A DNA stretch of 32,326 nucleotides from an uncultured Eubacterium sp. (GCA_947178105.1 CAMWXD010000050.1:1-32326); one strand, 5' to 3'; numbered from the stretch's first letter, positions 15,409-24,461 are shown. Made by a program: numbers and translations. The notes: generated by a model from the sequence alone, not told the origin.

Positions 15409-15444
15409 GCCGGAAATACAGGATACTGTATACTGTATTCCGGC
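15409..15444 (+). terminator. Hairpin after the AraC gene
   Basis: GCCGGAAATACAG (15409-15421) pairs with CTGTATTCCGGC (15433-15444), with one bulged A, four bases after the AraC stop. The nearest T-run (about 15461) is 17 bases away, so it may be a weak or processed 3' end rather than a canonical intrinsic terminator. Confidence 0.5.
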
Positions 15445-15454
15445 TGCTTGTCCT

Positions 15455-15625
15455 GATACTTTTTTTGTTGTGTTTTTATTGTTGTTTTACGTCTTTTTGT
15501 TTTTGCTGCGCTTTTGTTGTGCTTTTTACTTTTCTGCGTTTTTGCTTTTGTTGTGCTTTTTGTTTTTCTTTGTTTTTTGCTTTTGCTGCGTTTTTGCTTT
15601 TTAATGTTTTTTTGTGTATTTTATT
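15455..15625. repeat. T-rich low-complexity imperfect repeat tract (A-rich on minus strand)
   Basis: About 170 bases are made of T-runs broken by GCTGCG, GTTGTG and similar units. CTTTTGTTGTGCTTTTT occurs twice (15511 and 15545) and TTTTGCTGCG twice (15501 and 15581). The tract fills the gap between the convergent AraC and second GH94 genes. Read on the minus strand it is an unstructured purine-rich 3' extension of the GH94 message, with no terminator hairpin visible. The plus-strand frame through it is a biased run of F, C and L and is not a gene. Confidence 0.6.
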
Positions 15626-15643
15626 AGAAGTTGATTTGCAATT

Positions 15644-18346
15644 TTATGATTTTTCCCCAAGCTCTATCTCAATAGAATGTACTTGGTTTTCCATGGAATC
15701 GATCCTGCTCCTGGTTAAGACCGCCGCCCCATCCCGGATCTCTAACGCTTCCCCGCCGCAGGCTGCCCTTTGCACTTGGTATTCGCCATACGTCAGTTTC
15801 TGCGGATTGTGGAAGCTTATCTTAAAACGCTTGTTCGCAAACAGCAGGGCAAGGCGTGCATCTCCCTGCCTGTCAAACTGTTCCTTTAACAGCTTCGGCA
15901 GGATTACCAGGTCGCCAAACTCCCCATGCACGCCAAAGACTTCCGTAACCATCGTAAGCATATACCAGCTCGCAGCCCCTGTTAAATAATGGTACATTCC
16001 CCTGCCGTCTCTGTTAAAATATTCTGGGATCCCCGGATAGATCCTGCTCACTTCAAAATCCATCGCCGTATCCGCCAGCGTCCGCAGCGCCCGGTAGCCT
16101 TCTTTTACAAATCCGCGCCGATACAAAGCATTTGCATACATAACCGTCATATGCGAAAAAACAGCCCCGTTTTCTTTCTCGCCATAAGCAAAGCCAAACA
16201 TCCGTCCCATATCATACTTTTGCTCCTGAAAGTCTGTATTCAGGCGGTATCCGCCGGCTTTTTTATCATACAAATAGTGGTCGGCACTGCTGCAAATCTG
16301 TCTTGCCTGTTCCGGCTGCGCTGTACCGCTCATAATCGCAAATACCTGGCCTGTCAGCATCATCCGAACGCCCTGCGCAAAATATCCCTCAACCGCTTTT
16401 CCATGATTGTCATAATAGCTGTTAAACCAGCCCTCATTTTCTCCCTGGATCCACTCTGTCCTGCGAATATGCTCCATCATCCACTCTGCCTTATGCCTGA
16501 GGTTGTCCGCCAGCTCTTTCACATCCACCTGTATTTTGCTGCCGCTGACCTGATGGCAGCAGGATTGCAGATATTTCGATAAAAGCTCCTGTTTTGCCGA
16601 AGTACGCTCATATACCTGCCTGTCATCCGCTAACAAAACCTGTATTTCTTCCAGCAGCTCCAACTGCCGCCAGCCAAACCTGTCTGCCAAAATCGTTAAA
16701 AGCTCGGAAAGCTGCACCAGATTTCCGGCATACGCACAGGTAAAAGCCACACTTTCCCCGCGCTCCGGCGCCATATCCAGCGCATCATTCCAGTCCGCTC
16801 CCCGCAGCCTGATCTGATTATGTTCCCCAACCTCATAAAATGCGCACAGATGCTGCAACAGCAGATGCTCCAGCACGCTGCCCCGATAGATTTCCCCGTT
16901 TTTATCCTTCTGCTGTACGCCGTATTCCACAGTCCACTGCGTATCCAATTCGCCAGCGCGCTTTGCCTGCTCATCTTTAAAATAGACAGTTTCCTCTTTT
17001 AAGATCCCGACGTCTCCCGTCTGGTCAATATAGAGCCTGATCGTCAGAAACGGCCATACGCCGTGATCCATCCAGACACGTGCAATCCCGTTCCTGTCCG
17101 CCAGAAATTCTCCCTGTTTTTCTCCTATAATCGTAGCATTGGTGCCGTCGATGCGCACGCCGCCGCAGTGATCCAAAAGCATCTGGCGCACGCTGCCTGG
17201 ATTCATAATCAGCAGCGACAGACAGTCCTGCCACAGGTCGCGCCATCCTCTTCCGCCTCTGCCATAATCATGGTACGGCAGGAAAGAACAGCCGTAAATC
17301 CGCCTTAGCATAGGCTGGAAGCTGACCCATCTCAAAAACAGGTCAAAGTTTTCATCACCTGTCTCATACCGTACATTCACCTGATCCTGCCAGTATGCCT
17401 TGGTACGTAAAAGCGCCTGCTGCACCTGCGCGGTTGTCCGAAAGGCAGCTACCACTTTTTCAATCTCATTTTCGTCTGCTGTAATCCCCATGATGACCGT
17501 ATACGAGGCACACGCTCCCGGTGCAAGGCTTACTTTACGAAAACGGATGCCCCCTATTGCCTCTTTGCCTTCCAGGCAGCTACCGGCTGGCACTCCGTCT
17601 GCGTTTTCCCGCACTTTGCGCGGGTTTGTATAGCTTCCGCCTTCGCCTATAAAATCTTCTGCTGACGGGTAAAAATCCATCGGCTTTTCCCCGTCCCCTC
17701 CTGCCGCGCATACAAAATAAGTAAGGCAGTTTTTCCGGTGCCCGCGTTCGTCAAAGGACAGCGTCGGCTTCACATATACGCCATCCTCCGTCGTCCTGAT
17801 TCTGTGCAGCAAAGAGGTCACATGCCTGTGGTCGCGGATATTATCTGCACTCCTTCCAAAAACAGGCACCGCCGCCACTGGTGTAAACTCCAGTGCGGTG
17901 CTGCCTGTATTGCAAATCGTCACCTGCATAATCTCTGCGTAGCCATCCACAGGGACAAAGGACGTCACCTCTGCTTGCAGCGGATATCTGCTTGATGTCC
18001 TTTTCAGCGTATGCCACATCAGCCCCGCAGTCAGCTCGCTTTCATCCTGTTCTTTTGTAAATTTGCGGCTTTCCTGTTCTGCGGATGCTCCTGCTGCCGA
18101 CCAGATTTCTCCATCCTCCATCCTGCACCAGAAATTTCTTCCCGAACGGTTATTATGCAGGTTTTCCACACTGACCGGCTCCATCAAAAAAGCATTTTGG
18201 CCAATCTTGCTGTCTCCGCCCAGATTCGGCGTAACCGAACTCTTAAGCCCCTGCTCTCCTGCAATCGGAAAATACAAATAACTGTAATTTTCCGGCTGCT
18301 TCAAAGAAAAAGTCCCATCCTGATCTTTAAAACGTATTGTCTGCAT
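15644..18346 (-). CDS. GH94 glycoside phosphorylase, large type (laminaribiose phosphorylase-like size)
   Basis: This 900-residue cytoplasmic enzyme is a second, distinct GH94 member. An N-terminal beta-sandwich (about 1-310) precedes the (alpha/alpha)6 barrel with YGRGGRGWRDLWQD and the catalytic-acid motif GADWNDALDMAPERGESVAF (D518). The C-terminal region includes YHYLTGAASWYMLT. It differs from the other GH94 in length and in the barrel motifs, which read like laminaribiose or beta-1,2-oligoglucan phosphorylases more than cellobiose phosphorylase; ~900 residues matches the first of these. It yields glucose-1-phosphate from a beta-1,3- or related glucan fragment. I chose the ATG at 18346 for its AGGAGG site (18358-18353). 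Its promoter at 18442-18471 has the shared operator. Confidence 0.85.
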   Translation of the reverse strand: MQTIRFKDQDGTFSLKQPENYSYLYFPIAGEQGLKSSVTPNLGGDSKIGQNAFLMEPVSVENLHNNRSGRNFWCRMEDGEIWSAAGASAEQESRKFTKEQDESELTAGLMWHTLKRTSSRYPLQAEVTSFVPVDGYAEIMQVTICNTGSTALEFTPVAAVPVFGRSADNIRDHRHVTSLLHRIRTTEDGVYVKPTLSFDERGHRKNCLTYFVCAAGGDGEKPMDFYPSAEDFIGEGGSYTNPRKVRENADGVPAGSCLEGKEAIGGIRFRKVSLAPGACASYTVIMGITADENEIEKVVAAFRTTAQVQQALLRTKAYWQDQVNVRYETGDENFDLFLRWVSFQPMLRRIYGCSFLPYHDYGRGGRGWRDLWQDCLSLLIMNPGSVRQMLLDHCGGVRIDGTNATIIGEKQGEFLADRNGIARVWMDHGVWPFLTIRLYIDQTGDVGILKEETVYFKDEQAKRAGELDTQWTVEYGVQQKDKNGEIYRGSVLEHLLLQHLCAFYEVGEHNQIRLRGADWNDALDMAPERGESVAFTCAYAGNLVQLSELLTILADRFGWRQLELLEEIQVLLADDRQVYERTSAKQELLSKYLQSCCHQVSGSKIQVDVKELADNLRHKAEWMMEHIRRTEWIQGENEGWFNSYYDNHGKAVEGYFAQGVRMMLTGQVFAIMSGTAQPEQARQICSSADHYLYDKKAGGYRLNTDFQEQKYDMGRMFGFAYGEKENGAVFSHMTVMYANALYRRGFVKEGYRALRTLADTAMDFEVSRIYPGIPEYFNRDGRGMYHYLTGAASWYMLTMVTEVFGVHGEFGDLVILPKLLKEQFDRQGDARLALLFANKRFKISFHNPQKLTYGEYQVQRAACGGEALEIRDGAAVLTRSRIDSMENQVHSIEIELGEKS

Positions 18347-18441
18347 CTTATTCCTCCTGTCATCCATCTGTTTACGAAACGAGCGCCTTTGCATTTCAGG
18401 CTGTTTCTTATTCTATAGATTTTACAGGTTTCCGGCTCATC

Positions 18442-18478
18442 CTTATACCAAATTGATCCGAAAAATATCAAAACGATG
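18442..18478 (-). promoter_or_regulatory. Second GH94 promoter with shared operator (copy 3)
   Basis: On the minus strand TTGATA (18471-18466) and TATAAG (18447-18442) are 18 bases apart, about 95 bases before the GH94 start. The -35 lies inside CATCGTTTTGATATTTTT (18478-18461 on minus), differing from the binding-protein copy at one base. Confidence 0.6.
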
Positions 18479-18512
18479 CTGCCGTTTCACAGCCAGAAAG
18501 AAACTGTTATTT

Positions 18513-18776
18513 TTACGCCTTACTATTTTGATGCTCATAGGCTTCCCGGCACGCCTTCGCAAGCTGGTCTCCGCAGGATGTCTGCTTAAATCCGCACTGA
18601 ATCCCTGACAGCTTTTTTTCGATCTCATCTACGGAAAGTCCGTTCACAAGCGCCGGAATCGCCTTTAAGTTCCCGTCACAGCCACCGGTAAATACGACGT
18701 CTGTGACGATGTCGCCCTCAATATTTAATTTGATCTGTTTGGAACAGGTTCCTTTTGTTTTGTAAATATACTCCAT
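18513..18776 (-). CDS. TSCPD domain protein (TIGR03905-like)
   Basis: This 87-residue protein consists of one TSCPD domain, the cysteine-containing module also found at the C-terminus of some ribonucleotide reductases. Visible features are GTCSKQI (about residues 8-14), VVFTGGCDGNLKAIPALV (27-44) and a late CGFKQTSCGDQLAKA (61-75), with conserved cysteines at roughly 10, 33, 61 and 68. AGGAGGG lies nine bases before the ATG. No function is established for the free-standing form; metal or nucleotide binding is possible. It is on the same strand as the second GH94 gene, but that gene has its own promoter in between, so it is probably an unrelated single gene. Confidence 0.88.
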   Translation of the reverse strand: MEYIYKTKGTCSKQIKLNIEGDIVTDVVFTGGCDGNLKAIPALVNGLSVDEIEKKLSGIQCGFKQTSCGDQLAKACREAYEHQNSKA

Positions 18777-18849
18777 AATTGTTTGCCCTCCTGTATGTTT
18801 TATAAAAGCTCTCTATTGACTTTTCACTATAAAATTTCTCATTTTTCCC

Positions 18850-18878
18850 TTGACAGCCATACCCGCATCCTTTATTCT
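18850..18878 (+). promoter_or_regulatory. Promoter of the chaperone operon
   Basis: A perfect TTGACA (18850-18855) and TATTCT (18873-18878) are 17 bases apart, giving a ~185-base leader before the GrpE-like gene. No CIRCE element (TTAGCACTC inverted repeat) is present, so HrcA heat-shock control is not indicated. The leader shows only small imperfect hairpins. Confidence 0.55.
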
Positions 18879-19065
18879 TTAATAGAATAGCAGAATCTGT
18901 AAATGCAGCCTGATTCCACTGCCTATTATCCCCTATTTTCCGGTCTCTGTCAACCTTTTGGAAATGTAGAGCGAATCAATCTTTCTTTTCGATTCTGCAC
19001 CCGACAAAAGCCACTATCCAAGCCGGAAATCTCACGGTTTTGGCAAAGAAAGGCAGGATAAAACC

Positions 19066-19815
19066 ATGTTTTTTAAACGCAAAAAGCAGGACGACCTGTA
19101 TCGTCAACTGGAAGACCAGCTTGCAGTCCTCACACGGGATATCGTAAACGTCCACCAAAAGCTCGATTCCCTGAACGGATTCAACGACAGCTTGCGGCAG
19201 TTGCAGGACAGTACCCTCCATTCGTTCGAAAAATTGGAGGCTGAACTGGAGGATCAGTTCCAGCAGAATTTCAATCCGTTTGAAAGCCGCTTTCAGCAGC
19301 TCCATGCAGAGATTCATAAGCATGATATGGCGATCGAAGACCTGCTGGATGAATGGGAAGAAAAAAGCTCTGACGAAGAACGTGTAAAGCTGCGCCTGCA
19401 AGAAGCCGACGAGGCGGAAAAACTGCTGTTAAAGCTGTTTGAAGCGTACCAGGAACAATTTTGGAGCTTGAAGCACTATGCTGCCTCCAAAGACGATACA
19501 TGGACTTCCCAAATCACACTTATGGAAAAAAATCTCGAACAATACCGCCGTGCCTGTGCCGTCAGCATGATCCAGGACTGCGGCGTCAATGTTGATTATG
19601 GCCTGCACGACATTATCGAGGTTGTCGATACAAAAGACCCTGCATTGGACAAGACCATCGCAGAAATCTACCGCTGTGGATATCTGTATAAAGGAAAGGT
19701 CAGAAAAAAAGCGCAGGCATCCGCATACCGTTTTTCAAAAAAAGGATCGGAACAAACAAACAAAACGGATAAAAAGGCGAATACGCCCAAAAATAAAATC
19801 CATAATCAATCATAA
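19066..19815 (+). CDS. GrpE-like nucleotide exchange factor, coiled-coil
   Basis: This 249-residue cytoplasmic protein has a long charged coiled-coil N-terminal half (about 8-135, heptad-rich with runs such as LEDQLAVL and EKLEAELEDQF). A small C-terminal domain follows whose phrase IAEIYRCGYLYKGKVRKKAQ (about residues 199-218) matches the GrpE head '..V...GY.....VLRPA.V'. A basic, lysine-rich tail closes the protein. GrpE releases ADP from Hsp70. The gene lies 60 bases upstream of an Hsp70 gene and two before a J-domain gene, which supports the call. The sequence is divergent and longer than housekeeping GrpE (~200 residues), so it is probably a specialised paralogue. Confidence 0.68.
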   Translation: MFFKRKKQDDLYRQLEDQLAVLTRDIVNVHQKLDSLNGFNDSLRQLQDSTLHSFEKLEAELEDQFQQNFNPFESRFQQLHAEIHKHDMAIEDLLDEWEEKSSDEERVKLRLQEADEAEKLLLKLFEAYQEQFWSLKHYAASKDDTWTSQITLMEKNLEQYRRACAVSMIQDCGVNVDYGLHDIIEVVDTKDPALDKTIAEIYRCGYLYKGKVRKKAQASAYRFSKKGSEQTNKTDKKANTPKNKIHNQS

Positions 19816-19875
19816 AAAATCCATAAAAAGGCATTTTGCCAGCGAATTGGCACTATGCCGGAAACAGGAGAGCAA

Positions 19876-21588
19876 ATGAGTACAGTTATAGGTATCGATC
19901 TTGGCACATCCACAACAGAAGCAGCCGTGATACAAAACGGAAAGCCTCTCATGATCTTTAACCTGGAGAATGAGATCATTACGCCGTCCGCTGTAGGAAT
20001 CAACGAGAGCGGTGATTTTGTAGTCGGTGAGAAAGCTCGTGCACAGTATTTATTATCACCGGAAAATACAGCCATTGAAGTAAAACGCAAAATCGGCACA
20101 AAAGAAACCATTTCCTTAAATAAACAGCCTTATACGCCTGTAGAACTTTCTGCAAAGCTGTTAGAATATGTCAAAGCTTATGCATCGGAATATTTAAAAA
20201 CGGAAGTGTCTCGTGCGGTAATTTCCGTACCGGCATATTTTGACGACTTGCAGCGCCAGGCAACCGTAGAAGCCGGCACGAAAGCCGGGCTGGAGGTCAT
20301 GCGTATTTTAAATGAACCGACAGCAGCCGCTTTAAGCTACGGCCTGGAGCATATGGAGGAAGAAAGCCACATCCTCGTATACGACCTGGGCGGCGGTACA
20401 TTTGACGTCACGCTGCTGGAAATGTTTGACGGCGTCTTGGAAGTAAAGGCAAGCAGCGGCGACAACCAGCTCGGCGGCAAAGATTTTGATGAAAAGATCA
20501 TTAACTGGCTGATCAGCGAATTTAAAAGCAAACATGATATCGACTTATCCAAAGACAAATTCGCTATGGTAAAATTAAAAGAAGCGGCGGAAAACTGCAA
20601 AAAAGCTTTAAGCACCGATCCTTCTTATCAAATAGTCATCCCAATGATCGCTGAAAAATCCGGTGAACCGCTGGCTTTGGAAGAAACGGTTACCGTAGAA
20701 GCATTCGAGGAGCTGACGAAAGATTTAATCGAACGCACACATCCGCCGATTGATGTCGTACTTGCCGACAGCGGGATCCTTGCCACGGATATCGACCGTA
20801 TTATTTTAGTCGGCGGCTCTACCAGAATGCCGCTTGTGGCAAAGGATATCGAAGGCTACCTGCATATGGAGCCCTCACAGGCAGTCAACCCTGACTATGC
20901 CGTAGCAGAAGGCGCCGCAATCCAGGCTGGGATTATAGAAGGCAGCATCCACCAGGAAGACAGCATTATTATTACCGATGTCAACCCATATACGCTCGGC
21001 ATCCGCGTTGTGGACGATTTTTCGATGGATCGGATGGCAGTCGTAATCCCGCGTAATGTTACGATCCCTGTAACGCGCAGTGAGACTTACTTTACAAGCA
21101 GCGATTACCAGACGGTCGCACATATTGAGGTCTATCAGGGCGAAAGCCGCTCCGTAAGCAGAAACCATTTTCTTGGAGATTTTGAAATACATGGCATCCC
21201 TTCGAAAAAGGCCAGGGCGGAGCGTATTAACGTAGAGTTTTCGTACAACCTGAACGGAATGCTGAATGTAAAAGCCACGATTCCAAGTACTGGCGCGGAC
21301 GCTTCTATTGAGATCAACATGATGCAGGAGCAGGCGTCTAAAGAGGAAACGATCGACGTCAGCAAATGGAAGGATGCCCCGCACGCAAGTGAGTTTCGGA
21401 CAATTATCCGCCGCGCAGAACGGCTGCTTAAAGATCCCCGGATTCAGAAGGACAAGTTTTTATCCGATGATCTGGAAGAGGCGATCTATGACTTGAAAGA
21501 AGCGCTGATTTTAGATGACCTGGACTTGGCAAAGGTCTGCGAATCCGATTTGCTGTATCTGCTGGACGAGTTATCTGATAAGTCCTGA
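19876..21588 (+). CDS. Hsp70 family chaperone (DnaK paralogue)
   Basis: This 570-residue Hsp70 has nucleotide-binding-domain landmarks [14 protein letters not shown] (residues 5-18), [13 protein letters not shown] (from D170) and [10 protein letters not shown] (from V312). The beta-sandwich substrate domain follows (about 370-495: [44 protein letters not shown]). The C-terminal lid is short (about 505-570) and lacks the long G-rich tail and EEVD-like end. Housekeeping DnaK is ~610-640 residues with TTNS after DLG, whereas here it is TSTT. This therefore looks like a dedicated second Hsp70. I chose the ATG at 19876 because AGGAG is six bases upstream; the earlier ATG at 19855 lacks a site. It is co-transcribed with the GrpE-like and J-domain genes. 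Confidence 0.93.
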   Translation: MSTVIGIDLGTSTTEAAVIQNGKPLMIFNLENEIITPSAVGINESGDFVVGEKARAQYLLSPENTAIEVKRKIGTKETISLNKQPYTPVELSAKLLEYVKAYASEYLKTEVSRAVISVPAYFDDLQRQATVEAGTKAGLEVMRILNEPTAAALSYGLEHMEEESHILVYDLGGGTFDVTLLEMFDGVLEVKASSGDNQLGGKDFDEKIINWLISEFKSKHDIDLSKDKFAMVKLKEAAENCKKALSTDPSYQIVIPMIAEKSGEPLALEETVTVEAFEELTKDLIERTHPPIDVVLADSGILATDIDRIILVGGSTRMPLVAKDIEGYLHMEPSQAVNPDYAVAEGAAIQAGIIEGSIHQEDSIIITDVNPYTLGIRVVDDFSMDRMAVVIPRNVTIPVTRSETYFTSSDYQTVAHIEVYQGESRSVSRNHFLGDFEIHGIPSKKARAERINVEFSYNLNGMLNVKATIPSTGADASIEINMMQEQASKEETIDVSKWKDAPHASEFRTIIRRAERLLKDPRIQKDKFLSDDLEEAIYDLKEALILDDLDLAKVCESDLLYLLDELSDKS

Positions 21589-21632
21589 TAAAAACCGTTG
21601 CCGTTATCGAAAAGAAGCTAAGGAGTGATGGA

Positions 21633-23036
21633 ATGAACACGGATTATGCAACACTCGGACTGGAGCCGGGCGCTTCGCCGGAGGAAATAAAAAAAGCTTA
21701 TTTTAAACAAGTGCGGCTGCATTCGCCGGAATCTGACCCGGAGCAATTCCAGGCGATCCGCCAGGCTTATGAAAACCTCAAGCGTGCACGCAACAAGCCG
21801 GATGCACCTGTATTTCCAGCGCTCAGCGATCCTATGGCAGTAAAGATGATGCGCCAAATCCAGGCTTATCGTAAGGAAAAAAACATTACCTGCTACCGGG
21901 ACGCCTGCGAAGAAGCCTGGAAACGCTTTCCAGACGATATCCAGTTTTTGTACCTGCTGATTATGGCACAGCGCCGCTGCGGAAATACCGGAAAGGCAGT
22001 AAAAAACGCAGAACTTCTTGCCAGCAAGGATCCTGAAAACAAATGGTTTCAGATGGTGCTTGCCTTTTCCTACAAAGACCGCGGATTCACCCAAAAAGCG
22101 CTGACTGCCTGTGAAAAAGCCTATGCGCTTGGCTGCCGGGACATTGATTTTCTTCTTATGTATGCTTCCTTTTGCGACGATAACCTGCTGTATGACCAGG
22201 GCATTGAGGCTTTGTTTGAAGTGATCCGCCAGGATGTGCGCTGGTCAAGAGAGCAGACTCCAAAGCTGATCGAAGCGTATACCGGGCTGCTTGCCATGAA
22301 CCAATATGCGAGCAAGCAATACCTGATGGTCATTTTAGACAGCCTGTATCAGTTTTTAGAGCATTACAGCATTTACGTAAAAGAATACATGCCGGAACTA
22401 TCGCTGCTGCTTGCCAATGCATGTATGAGCGTCGCCTACCAGACGGATGAATACAAAAAAGTGGAACAGATCTTTTCCTATATCCAAAAGGCCTGTACAC
22501 AGGATATGGAACAAAAGATTATTCAGTCTGCTATCGAGCTGTATCATTTCCAGCGTGTATTGTCAGATCCAAGGATCGACGAAACGATGATTACTTACCT
22601 GGAACTGCTCCATGACTTTCCTACAGATGAATACGATGAGGATGATGAAATCATAAAAAAATTTGCAGTCGCTGATATCCAGCTTTGCATGATTGAAGAG
22701 CGTGAAAGCATCCTGCAGCAGGCAGCCGTCTTGCAGCAGGAGCATCCGCAGGAATATGCGCTTGTCGCCGACTTTGTCCAAAAGCTGAAAAGCCTTTCCA
22801 AGCTACGGTATTTAAAAGACAGTATTCTGAAAAATTATTATCGTATGGAGCCCTACATTTCCGGCGGGCATTACTATGAACAATATCCGCAGGAAAAAAT
22901 ACGCGCCATGGGCATTGTGCTGAACAAAGGGGCGGAAGATACGCCCTATGTCCGCAGTACGCAGAAAATCGGCCGTAACGATCCGTGTCCATGCGGCTCC
23001 GGCAAAAAATATAAACATTGCTGCATGAACAAATAA
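21633..23036 (+). CDS. J-domain protein with TPR-like middle and C-terminal SEC-C motif
   Basis: This 467-residue protein starts with a J-domain (about residues 3-52: [20 protein letters not shown], then [12 protein letters not shown]). The HPD tripeptide needed to stimulate Hsp70 ATPase is replaced by H30-S-P-E. The middle (about 70-420) is helical with TPR-like stretches such as [20 protein letters not shown]. The last ~20 residues form a zinc-binding SEC-C motif with the cysteines of [15 protein letters not shown]. It follows the Hsp70 gene by 44 bases with a good AAGGAG site. I infer a client-binding co-chaperone of that Hsp70, perhaps ribosome- or translocase-associated as SEC-C proteins can be. 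Whether the degenerate J-domain is active is open. Confidence 0.83.
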   Translation: MNTDYATLGLEPGASPEEIKKAYFKQVRLHSPESDPEQFQAIRQAYENLKRARNKPDAPVFPALSDPMAVKMMRQIQAYRKEKNITCYRDACEEAWKRFPDDIQFLYLLIMAQRRCGNTGKAVKNAELLASKDPENKWFQMVLAFSYKDRGFTQKALTACEKAYALGCRDIDFLLMYASFCDDNLLYDQGIEALFEVIRQDVRWSREQTPKLIEAYTGLLAMNQYASKQYLMVILDSLYQFLEHYSIYVKEYMPELSLLLANACMSVAYQTDEYKKVEQIFSYIQKACTQDMEQKIIQSAIELYHFQRVLSDPRIDETMITYLELLHDFPTDEYDEDDEIIKKFAVADIQLCMIEERESILQQAAVLQQEHPQEYALVADFVQKLKSLSKLRYLKDSILKNYYRMEPYISGGHYYEQYPQEKIRAMGIVLNKGAEDTPYVRSTQKIGRNDPCPCGSGKKYKHCCMNK

Positions 23037-23086
23037 TCTCAGCCAGGCGCTGCTGTTTTGCTGCAAAATACTCACAAAATTTTCAC

Positions 23087-23115
23087 TTGTCGCTCCCGCT
23101 CAAATGGTATATAAT
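23087..23115 (+). promoter_or_regulatory. Promoter of the ThrE-like exporter operon
   Basis: TTGTCG (23087-23092) and a perfect TATAAT (23110-23115) are 17 bases apart. The start codon follows 30 bases later with GGAGGTGA as ribosome site. It lies right after the J-domain gene, so the exporter genes have their own transcription start. Confidence 0.65.
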
Positions 23116-23145
23116 GATTGGGATATTTGCGGAGGTGACCTTTTT

Positions 23146-23925
23146 ATGACTGACATAGAATACATTTTGGACTTTGCGGCAAACCTGGGCGGCAAAATGC
23201 TTGCCGTCGGCGCCAATCTGGAGCGTGTAAACGATACGATGTACCGCGTCTGTTGCAGCTATCATCTGAATTCCATCAGTATCTTTTCCCTTAACAGCCT
23301 GATTATACTTGGGGCAAAGTCAGAAGACGATGTCTCAGGTATGCGCCAGATCAGCATTCACTCTTCCAGTACCCATCTGGAAAAGCTGAACCGCTTTAAC
23401 CAGCTTTCCCGCAAAGTATGCGCACAGACTCCGCCGCCGGAATCTCTTGCCGGGCTGCTCGCAGAAGCAGACAATATCGCAGACTCTCCGGCTGGCTGGA
23501 TTGTGCTCGGCCATCTGCTTTCCATGTCTACCCTTTGTGCGATGTATGGAGGCAGCTTTGCCGATATCATTGCAGTAATTTTGAATACTTTCATCCTGCA
23601 CTGCCTGTCTACATATTTTGACAAACGCAATATCAACCAGATTGTCGCCAACACGATCTGCATGTGGGCTGCCGGGTCGTTTACCTCCCTGTTTGTGAAG
23701 CTTGGAATCGGTGAAAATTTCTTTATTATTATTATTGCAAACAGCCTGATGATGATTCCAAGCATCTCGCTTGTAAACGCTGTACGGAATATTCTGTGCG
23801 GCAATGAAATGAACGGGATTCTGGAATTTTTAAAAGTCGTACTGGAATCCGTGGCAATCGTGCTCGGCATTGTTTTGAGCATCTATCTGTTTGGAGGGCA
23901 AATGATACAATGGCAGAAAGTATAA
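23146..23925 (+). CDS. Threonine/serine exporter subunit, ThrE N-terminal domain (DUF1212, YjjP-like)
   Basis: This 259-residue protein begins with a cytoplasmic domain (about 1-120) typical of the ThrE N-terminal half: DFAANLGGKMLAVGANLERV and ISIHSSSTHLEKLNRFNQLS. About five membrane segments follow. It exports threonine or serine, or related small acids, together with the short second subunit encoded next; in corynebacterial ThrE both are fused. I chose the ATG at 23146 for its GGAGGTGA site; an in-frame ATG at 23104 overlaps the promoter -10. The stop overlaps the next gene by 16 bases. Confidence 0.9.
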   Translation: MTDIEYILDFAANLGGKMLAVGANLERVNDTMYRVCCSYHLNSISIFSLNSLIILGAKSEDDVSGMRQISIHSSSTHLEKLNRFNQLSRKVCAQTPPPESLAGLLAEADNIADSPAGWIVLGHLLSMSTLCAMYGGSFADIIAVILNTFILHCLSTYFDKRNINQIVANTICMWAAGSFTSLFVKLGIGENFFIIIIANSLMMIPSISLVNAVRNILCGNEMNGILEFLKVVLESVAIVLGIVLSIYLFGGQMIQWQKV

Positions 23926-24389
23926 AACTGATTTTCTTATCGTTCTTCGCTTCCATCGGCTTTGGCTTAAAATACCAGATGCAGCGGCGCTACCTGGTGT
24001 GGGCGGGGCTTGGCGGGGCACTGACACGCCTGTGTTACCTGCTGTTAGTGGAGGTCATCGACGCCAGGCTGGTTTATTCCCTGCTTGCAGCGATGTTTGC
24101 ATCCCTGTACGCAGAGATCATGGCTATGAAATTTAAAATGCCGTCGACTGTATTTCTGTATCCGGCAATTATCCCCTTGACACCCGGCAGCCTGATTTAC
24201 AACACCGCTGTGCATTTCTTGTTGCAGGAGACGACAGAGATGTGGGTGTATGCCAGGGCGTGCGCGCTGACACTGCTCGGCATCAGCATCGGCTTTGTAC
24301 TGATTTCGACCTTTACTTATTACAGGCGCGTATACTTTCTGGGCAAAGACATTGCATCCCATTTGCTGCATCACCCGCATAAAAAATAA
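23910..24389 (+). CDS. Threonine/serine exporter subunit, ThrE C-terminal domain (DUF3815, YjjB-like)
   Basis: This 159-residue membrane protein has about four to five helices and the family phrase PAIIPLTPGSLIYNTAV (roughly residues 87-103), which is diagnostic for YjjB/DUF3815. It overlaps the larger subunit by 16 bases, with GGAGGG eleven bases before its ATG, so the two halves are coupled and presumably assemble in equal amounts. A strong terminator follows 26 bases after the stop. Confidence 0.9.
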   Translation: MAESIKLIFLSFFASIGFGLKYQMQRRYLVWAGLGGALTRLCYLLLVEVIDARLVYSLLAAMFASLYAEIMAMKFKMPSTVFLYPAIIPLTPGSLIYNTAVHFLLQETTEMWVYARACALTLLGISIGFVLISTFTYYRRVYFLGKDIASHLLHHPHKK

Positions 24390-24415
24390 GCCTGGTACCG
24401 CTTTTCAACATGCCG

Positions 24416-24461
24416 GCAGCTTCTCACACCATCCGATCCTGTTGTGAGAAGCTGCTTTTTT
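24416..24461 (+). terminator. Intrinsic terminator of the ThrE operon
   Basis: Thirteen-base arms GCAGCTTCTCACA (24416-24428) and TGTGAGAAGCTGC (24443-24455) pair perfectly, followed by six T. The T-run touches the stop codon of the convergent TetR gene. There is no T-run on the other side, so it works as a terminator for the plus strand only. Confidence 0.95.

Noticed and set aside
15399..15989. Long plus-strand open frame rich in Phe, Cys and Leu overlapping the AraC end and the second GH94.
   Set aside because: It is a product of the T-rich repeat tract and runs antisense through a well-supported GH94 gene.
18777..19065. Possible HrcA/CIRCE heat-shock control of the chaperone operon.
   Set aside because: No TTAGCACTC/GAGTGCTAA inverted repeat is present in the leader.
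24416..24461. Bidirectional terminator serving the TetR gene as well.
   Set aside because: On the minus strand the hairpin is followed by CCGGCATG and not by a T-run.
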